Source: Scylla paramamosain
Taxonomy: Eukaryota; Arthropoda; Malacostraca; Decapoda; Portunidae
Reading direction: 5' to 3'
Assembly: GCF_035594125.1 (NCBI RefSeq)
Contig: NC_087183.1
Location: 9,249,868 to 9,313,867, forward strand
DNA: 64,000 nucleotides
This document shows positions 55,992 through 64,000 of this stretch, one piece after another; within the stretch, counting starts at the first letter, position 1; every line of letters begins with the position of its first letter. Below the pieces are notes generated by a model. The model was not told the DNA's origin and did not search any database. It saw nothing but the letters and a program-made list of their open reading frames with translations. The translations under genes and the position numbers were made by a program.

Positions 55992-58900
55992 GGAAGTAAT
56001 ATATTGTTTTATAACGAAGTAATGATGAGCGTCTATCTAAACTGAACAAATAAACATAGTACAACATAAACATCAATCTAATAAGTAAATAAATAAAACC
56101 TTGGCCACTTGGGATTCCTCAGTGACTCACTCGGCTTCCTCCTTTACTCAATAACCCCGCCCACTCTTTCCTTCCTCCCTCCCTTATAATCCCCCTCCCC
56201 CTTCCTTCCTTCCCTTCCTCCCTTATAACACCCCCCCTTCCCCTTCCTTCTCTCCACCCCTATCCCTTCCATCCCCTCCTTCATTTATTACCAAACATAT
56301 TCCTTTCCTTCCTCTTTTCCTTCACTTTATAGCCTTACTCATTCTTCCTTTACACCTCTCTACTTCACTTACATTATGATCCTCTGTGAATCTTCATTTA
56401 TCCTTTCTCTCACTGCGCCTCTCCTTCAATTAACTACGCACTCTTCCTTTCATTCCTTCCGTCCCTTCACTCAGTAACCCTTATTCCTTCTTTCAGTCAT
56501 TCTTTCCTTCCTTCCTTCCTTCCTTCCTTCAGTCTATAATTTCTCCTACTCTTCTCTTCATTTATTTCATTCACTTATTCTATTCCTTCATCCAATATTC
56601 ACACCACCCCTTTTCTCCTTATCTTTAATTCTTTCGCTCGATAATTTCACCTTATTCGTCCATTTATTTTTTTCACTGAATAACATCACTTATTCCTGTC
56701 TATTTATTTCCTTCTTTCAATTATATTAGCCAACTACTGCCTCCCTTCTTCGTTCCCTTGCGTCTCTATCATTTACTCTTCCTTTTTTCCTCTCACTACC
56801 TGCAGAGCCCCAAGGTTGCGGGGTTCATTGTCCAAATAACACGAGTAATGCGCAAAGAAACAAGGAAAACTTTACAAAGCATAACATAAACAATATTTTG
56901 TTATTTCGCTCAAATTTCTCGTTTGTTACGAAATGTTTGTGTTCAAGTCTTGGTTTACTTTCATAAGCAGTGGTCTGTTGTAAGTCCGTAAACCTACACA
57001 AAGCTTAACACGATTTGTTAAAAGTCAACAGTGCGTTAACATATCCGTTCTCTTACGGATTTCCTGACTAGTTACAGTGCGATTTAAATATAATTATTGT
57101 CATCATTATTTTGTAACTTAACAATCGTTATCTATATTGCATTGCTCATTTGATCTTAATTCATCTTATTCTTTTATTCATTTTTTATTCTTTTCTTTTT
57201 TTTTTCCTTTTTTATCTTCTATTCATTACGCATCTCTTTCATATAGATGTTTCGAGCTAAGATTAAGTTCCACTCATATTGTTGCTTTTAATCTCTTCCC
57301 CAGCATCCTTTTTCTTTTTCATGAATCACAAACGTGACTTAGCAACTCAAGCCGTACTTTCCTTGATAATCGGTGCCCTAAATACCAACCCCAATATCCA
57401 TTTCGTAAACCTGTCTGCCTTGTTTATACGATTCCCTCCATTCGTATTCCACTCGCAGGATCTTCCACCGCTAAATTAGGATAATCTGAGCAAAGGTTGT
57501 TGGTGAGCCCGCCATATTATGTATAATGCATCACAGGTCGTTAGGTTTTGGCCATGGTGGGCAAGGCTGCAAAGGACTATATTCTTCTTCCACCTCCGCC
57601 GCAATATGATTCCACTGCAGGATAAAGGCCACCCCAACCTTCCCCGCAATATTCACTACCTAGTAACCCTGCGTCACTAATAATGTTCCGAAGTCACACT
57701 GCTCGTTTTTTTTTTTTTTTTTTTTTTGACAGTAAAATTAACTTATTATATTCCTAAAACTTATCCCACCTGCATAATAATCTTTCTTATCAACGTTAAA
57801 CTACTGCAGTGCTGCTTGTTATCACGCACAAATATTTACCCTCCCAATGCAGCAAGACAGGGAACAGATAATAGGAATCAGTCACTTTATAACCGGCAGT
57901 GGTCTAGGCACCTTGAATGAGTGAAGCGAAGAGGATTATTAAGCACGCCTCTGGTTTAGGAGTATGAGCTGCGTGCTGACTTGCTTATCTCGTCTACACA
58001 CGATTATCTGTGCATGCTGACGGAGGGCGTTCACTAGTCCCCCCCTCTGTCCTTGGCAGGGTGACGTTGCGCGCCGTGACTCACACCAGTTGCCCAACGC
58101 CAATATGTAACACAATTTGAAGCCATCCCATGACACGCACATTCACTACAGTTCACTGACGTATCCTTCACATACTTGCACACGCGCACATTACACGATA
58201 AATGAGAGAAGAGTATAAGTAAGGGTGTACACGTCTCTGTATGAGGCGTAGGGAGAAAATAACGATGTGTAAGATCTCAGTAGGCAAGACTGGTGGCCTA
58301 CATCCCCTGCTCCAGCCTCTCCTCCCCCCCAACCCCAATCACCTCCCTGCGTCACGTGGACCCAGAAAACGTACTGCTGGAGACAACTACTACGAGTGGC
58401 GGTGTCCCAGAACGCGGTAACGCTTTGGTGGTAGCCTCCGTCAAGTATGCGTGTGCTACTTCCGCGTCCTCATAACGGCAGTAGTTTTTGTCCAGCATGC
58501 AAACAAAGGAATATGAAGCAAACTTTTATAAGGTAGTACATCTGACTATCTTTAGCGAGTACTAAGTATAAATAGCGGAATTCTCAAGTAAACTGATTGC
58601 GTCACATACTTCTAAGCGAGAACGATGCGCTGGTTCTTTCTCACAGCACTTGTTAAAATCATGTCACGTAGTTACATAACCAAATACTGAGGGGAGATGA
58701 TAGGGATGCTATTACTCATTCCTACACCCACTCTTGACTGATAAACCCCTCCACCTCCATTCCCCAACACTTCTATGCCTCACTGATTTTCCCGCTACGT
58801 TCAGTTTTCACATATTTTTCCTTCTCAGTTCCTCGCCTTTTGCTTATTTTAACCACCGTCACCTAAGCGGCCTCCTATCCCCTGACAGGCCCCTCGTTGG

Positions 58901-58903
<3 letters not shown>
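55401..58903. other. Intergenic, upstream of CLIP
   Basis: (CT)n 55914-55990; C/T-rich DNA with CCTTCCTT words 56110-56800; T run 57711-57727. No ORF with a recognisable domain on either strand. Confidence 0.6.

Positions 58904-58971
<68 letters not shown>
58904..58971 (+). repeat. (GA)n microsatellite
   Basis: Uninterrupted GA array. Confidence 0.97.
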
Positions 58972-58972
<1 letters not shown>

Positions 58973-59982
58973 ACTAACGAGAAAGAGAGAAGGGTTAGAG
59001 GGACTCAGGACATCCTCTCCAAATCTCCTCCATCTTCTCGTCTCGTCTCGTCCCGTGTCACCATAACCAGAGTTCTAACATACATTCTCACGTTCACCAT
59101 CACCTCATTGCAGTAATTAACCACGTTTCTGTACTGTAACGAAATTAAACTTTGTCCATTTATTCACTTTTTTTTCAATTTCAAGTTCACCATCACACGC
59201 GGGTATCACTTTAATCATTCAACTCGACATGGGCAAGATTCACTGTTATATACCACTGCCTTATGAACCACAATGGCCTCCAGTCTACACAAATCCCCGA
59301 GTGGCGAGCGGCACCTCCTCACCCACCCACTGGCAGAGCATTACTGATGGAAGTGGTGTGTGTGTGTGTGTGTGTGTGTGTGACAGAGACTCCCTTCTCG
59401 GCTCTTCTCGCTCGCGCCTCCCCGCTAGCCCGTCCCTCCCTCCTCCCGCCTTATATCTCGCACATCCTTAGTGACACCTTAACTCTTTTACTGCTAATGA
59501 TGCTATGATTAGTATACTTAAACGTTTGGTTCTGCCATTAGGACTGTTTCAAATGCCACTCACAAAGTAACTCAGAAATATTTGAAAATACAGCTCTGTG
59601 AGATTTGTTATTTCGTTTGAGTAATCCTAACGATTTCAGTGAGCAAAAAATACTACTAATTGCACCTTTTTTGTTAACCTTGCATCAAACCCTTTAAAAT
59701 AACCTTGCAGATAAATAGTAACTGTCAAGAAATAACCTGACAGAAATTATCAAGGTTTGTTTTCATGACGTAACTGATAAATAGTAAAGCTGGGATCTTT
59801 CACTTTGTATCGCTTGAGATTTGCTGAGGCTATCTGGTGAGGTGATTACTGTTCTTGTTTCTAGGTTGCGGTGTTAAGAGATATGTGTTATGTGTTATCG
59901 GTTGTGTAGTGGATCTGATTCCGGCTTAGTGAAATGTCAAAAGGCTGTTGGAAGTAACTTACAAGAACATTATCAACACAGA

Positions 59983-59983
<1 letters not shown>

Positions 59984-60050
<67 letters not shown>
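59984..60050 (+). repeat. (AGT)n microsatellite
   Basis: About 22 AGT units, ending in GTT repeats. Confidence 0.97.
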
Positions 60051-60052
<2 letters not shown>

Positions 60053-60130
60053 TGTTGTTACGACAATGATGATATAAAAATAACCGTTTTTAATCAGCAC
60101 ATTAATTTTGTGAAATATTGAAAAATACGG

Positions 60131-60132
<2 letters not shown>

Positions 60133-60198
<66 letters not shown>

Positions 60199-60359
60199 CA
60201 AGTAGGGAAGTCCGGATGTACTACCACAAGCATATGAAAATAGAAAGAATGAACAGGAAATTTCAACACTGGAATGCTTCGGAAACGAGCAAACGGATGC
60301 ACGTGAAGGGTAGGGAGAAAACGAAAGTACACACACAAAAAGCATGAAACACACACACA

Positions 60360-60432
<73 letters not shown>
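60133..60432 (+). repeat. Inverted (GA)n ... (CT)n pair
   Basis: GA array 60133-60195 and CT array 60361-60432, complementary, separated by about 165 bp that ends in a short (CA)n. Confidence 0.95.
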
Positions 60433-60436
<4 letters not shown>

Positions 60437-61902
60437 GTCTGAAACATTTCTTTTATCTGTCATTTTCCCTGTCTTGTCACTCGGCGATGGCCTCTCCGTC
60501 CTATCTGTACACATGTCTCTCACTCACCACATCTATCACAAGACTGGCTAAAAATAAACTTAAAAGCAGCCCAGACAGTTTCTTCCTCTCTAGGACAATC
60601 TCGAGAAGAAAGAAGTTCTGTTTCAATGTAATTCCGGAGCTTCAAACGGGTCTCGATGTCTCCAACTTCCGAAAGAGTTTGCTTGAAAAGAAATCGCATA
60701 AAGGAAGGGGAAAGGAAAACAGGACAGGTGGTTGTCTCAGAGTTTTAAACAAGGAAATTGGAAAAGAAAAAAACTGCCCAACTTCTACATAAAAGCAAGG
60801 CAGGTAACATAACATATACGTAAGTAAATGAGCTATGTATTAATATTATAATCTTGTAAAATAATTAATAATGAATGGGTGTTATTTGTAAATCTTAACT
60901 GTATGCAGAATATTTGCATTTTTCAATGTCTGCCTGCTTGTGTTTACTTTTCTGTCTGTTAGTGTCTGTCATTCTGTCTGTTTACGCCCGTTTCTTTGTC
61001 CATTCGAGTCCGTCTCTGACCATCTGTGTATATCTGTGTGCCTGTCTGTCTTTCTATCTCTTTGTGTCTATCTCTTTGTGTTGGTGTCTATCTTTCCATA
61101 TGTTTGTTTCTCTGTTTGTATGTCTCTGTTTTCGTCCGTCTGTCAGCCATTATGCCTCTCTGCCTACCTTCCTGTGGTTGTTCCACCCAAGATAGCCAGT
61201 ACTAAAAGGCTGCACTTCTCAGATTGTAACCTCTCAAGACATCGTAACACGGTCTCTTAACAACCTTGTCCGGTGGCTACTTGTGATGTGAGGGCTACGG
61301 GTTGTGGCTGCAGAAGAGAGAGAGAACCGCTGACCTACGCCCTGTTTTATGGAGGCTGGCAGAGTGGCGGGGCCGTCCATCAGGTGAAAGAGGATCGTTC
61401 GTCTTTTGTTCGGGTAGTTAAGTATTCGATTCCTTTCCGTGTCTGTGTCCGGTTAAAAATGGGAACGTAGTTTTGCAAGTCAATGTCCGGTCTCGCAGTG
61501 CATGTCAAAGTGCAGACTGATTTTTTTTTTTTTTAGGATTAGCATAAATGTGTTTTATTCCGCACAGGTCTAAGATAATACATAAAGACTGGAATCGCTA
61601 CGTCTTTGCGTCATTACCGAATTATTGTTACCACCACTAAAAATATAAGGTAACGAGACATTTCAACACAAAATTAGGAAAAGAAAAAACAAAACAAATA
61701 AAATAACTAATGATCCTCCTCTCTCCTCCTCCTCCTCCTCCCAGCGCCTGCCAAAAACCAACCCCCCCTCGAGGAAGGGTTGGCGAACCTACCAGCAGGT
61801 TTGGCGCCAGGGAGCCGAGCAGGTTTATATGTGACGTGGCACACCTACACCAGATCAGGGCAAGACTGTGGCCTGCGTGAGAGTGTGCATGAATGGGGGC
61901 TC

Positions 61903-61933
<31 letters not shown>

Positions 61934-63984
61934 TTACAATATCAGACACATCAACGAAAACAACAACAAGAATATTCAACACTCAATAAGAATAAAAAAA
62001 ATCATTACTCCACCACATCGATTAGGACGAGATAAATGAAAACTGGGAAATCATCTTGTGTTAGTCATCGGGGAAAGAAGAAAAAGAGTAGAGCTGGAGG
62101 TGGTGGTGGTGATGAAAGTGGAGGTGGTGGCTGTGGTGGATGTCTGCGTTTAGAATGGAGGTTGCGTCAGTGTTTACTATGCATGCGGGGAGGGAGGAGC
62201 ATGTCAACATCTCCGCTCTAATTCGGTAGGTGTTAAATTGGCATGTAATGGAAGTTGCACCACACTGTTGGCCCCCTCATGTCACCCTCTCATGTCACTT
62301 GGACCCTCTCACCCTCTCACGCTCAAATCAAATCCTCCTTCTCCCTTCTTGGACCTTCCACGTCTCCCTCATGATCACTGTAATCAGCTGTCCCTTCTTG
62401 GCACCTCTCACTCACTCCTCATGACTTCTCAGATCAAGTTCCCGTGCACTTGGCTCATGTCACATTCCCGTCCGTCAAAACAACAACAAGGAAGCTGCTG
62501 CAAAGGTCTCCTGGTTCTTACATGGCAACATCACCACCGCCAGCAGGAGCATCAGCCACAATATAAGCAGAAGAAGTCCGCATTAACCCCCGACGTCTCT
62601 CGTTTATCTCTTCCTTATAACCTGTTTGTAAAGCCATCTTGGGCCCGCCCGTCTGCACCATCACGTGGCTTAACACACTCGATTCCCAGCCATCCCTCAT
62701 CACCAAGGCGCCCTGATCCTTATCACATCCACACCTTGTTGATGTCTGAGCAACGAGGACTCTCCTGACACCTAACTTGTACCTAACTTGCGGTCTGTCT
62801 AATTTCTTCCCAAACTGGGAGTTTTTACGTCTCTAAGTTTGGCTGATTTATCGCCCTCCTTCCCGAGGTGACGCTCAACATTTGGTGCTGAGGCGTACGC
62901 ACCGAAGACCCACAGGTGATGCACGTCTGCTGGACCTTGACTCTAGCAGCAGGTGGGGAGCAGCGGCCTGGTGTAGCTTGGGACGCCCTAGCAATGCGCG
63001 GTGATTTGGTGTGACTCAACAGACACTCCCAGAAATGAAGAGGCACTGGAAAGGAGGTTTTGTTTGTGTTCAGCATTGAATAGAGACAAGCCAGGGACAA
63101 GTTTTTTTTTCTCATGTCTTTGTGTTTCTGCTTCTGTTTGTTATTGCAGTCGCAAGGAGCTTCCTGTCTAGGCACTGGTATTTATTGTCGATGTGGTGGT
63201 CTTTATTAGGCGTGGAATAAACATACGCCACGCTTATAACAGTTCTTACTCTCACACTGAGGAAGGTGATGTTCTTTTTTGTTATGCATCATGTCAGAGC
63301 AGAATTATGATTACCACTAAAATAAAGATCATTATCATCGACAACAAAATTGGTAGTCTTCATCGGTGACAAATCAATTCAAATGCGACGCCTGTGATAA
63401 CCTTTACTTGCTATATAAGGGAAGGCGCCATTCTTCAACATAAATTAAGTCGAAACAGAATAGAAATTATTACTAACGATAACTTTATAAACGCGAAATA
63501 ATTTGATGCAAGGCATACATTTTTTTTTTTTTTTCTCGAATCAAATAAAAGTAATAAGCAAAAATAATAACACTTAACACCAGGTGACTAGTGCTGGCAG
63601 GTGGCGAGCGTCTAGTGTTTTCAGTGGGTGGTGGTCGCAGTCATGTCCCGGGGAGGAGGGAGGCACCGGCGGTTTGTCTACTACACCCCCGACCCCGGAA
63701 CATCTCCCTCCCTCACCCATACATCTCCCACCCTCCCTCACCCTCACTCACCCTCTCCCTCCTCACCGGCCGTCAACATTCCTAGCGCACCACCTGCCCT
63801 CCATATAAGGCAAGGGCGACAGGTACATATGTGCAGTAGACATCGGATGGGACTCCTTTGTTTACTGTGGTTACCTAAGACCTTCCTGGTGGCTTGCAAA
63901 TGACTGCGATGGGACACTGGGGCGACTCTGCCACACCCTACACGTGCTCGGGACATGCGAACCCTTGCCCAGTGCGTCTTACCG
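60433..63984. other. Intergenic, no gene recognised
   Basis: Contents: TGTC/TCTG-rich degenerate tetranucleotide DNA 60935-61150, (TAG)n 61901-61934, T runs near 61521 and 63520. Several GC-richer patches (61300-61400, 62900-63000, 63600-63800) carry only short ORFs without domains. Confidence 0.5.
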
Positions 63985-64000
63985 AGGCCCGTATTCAGAA
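63985..64000 (+). mobile_element. Start of MITE-like repeat, copy 3, cut by window edge
   Basis: AGGCCCGTATTCAGAA matches the terminal sequence of the copy at 20696-21054. Confidence 0.45.

Noticed and set aside
62036..62768. Overlapping ORFs near 62 kb as a possible gene
   Set aside because: Gly runs from GGT repeats and Ser/Pro/His-rich low-complexity translation; no domain and no consistent splice structure.

Overview
This window is animal nuclear DNA, most likely from a decapod crustacean. The evidence is a large split gene with GT-AG introns, a LINE and a hAT transposon, and very dense (GA)n, (GT)n, (TA)n, (ACT)n and (AAT)n microsatellites. The taxon is an inference from style and gene content; there is no rRNA, mitochondrial or other diagnostic gene. 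I see no operons, tRNA or rRNA genes, or CRISPR.

The one clear host gene fills 27.9-55.0 kb on the minus strand. It is a CLIP-170/CLIP-190 (CLIP1) orthologue, a microtubule plus-end tracking protein. I could join 25 coding exons with consistent phases (4,659 nt including the stop, 1,552 aa). In order they encode two CAP-Gly domains, Ser/Thr/Pro-rich linkers, about 1,100 residues of coiled coil, two C-terminal zinc knuckles and a terminal ETF. The gene has a 21-nt and a 35-nt microexon, two further candidate cassette exons and a tandem pair of 5' splice sites, so alternative splicing looks likely. The 5' side holds two TGACGTC motifs and short upstream ORFs; the 3' UTR may be long.

The left flank (1-25.5 kb) is repeat-rich intergenic DNA. 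It holds: remnants of a LINE C-terminus (0.8-1.1 kb); huge dinucleotide arrays; polypurine and polypyrimidine tracts; a MITE-like repeat family (6.6-7.06 kb, 20.7-21.05 kb, and a third copy starting at the last bases of the window); an 18-copy 31-bp minisatellite (10.35-10.93 kb) next to an unrecognised GC-rich ORF (10.98-11.55 kb); a structurally intact-ended but internally deleted hAT element with a perfect 8-bp target duplication (18.6-20.0 kb); and a 5'-truncated LINE reverse-transcriptase copy sitting inside an ACT microsatellite (22.7-25.0 kb).

The right flank (55.4-64 kb) is again microsatellite-rich, and I find no convincing gene in it. I found no clearly new gene system. The best leads are the splicing architecture of the CLIP gene, the hAT element, the minisatellite with its ORF, and the MITE-like family.
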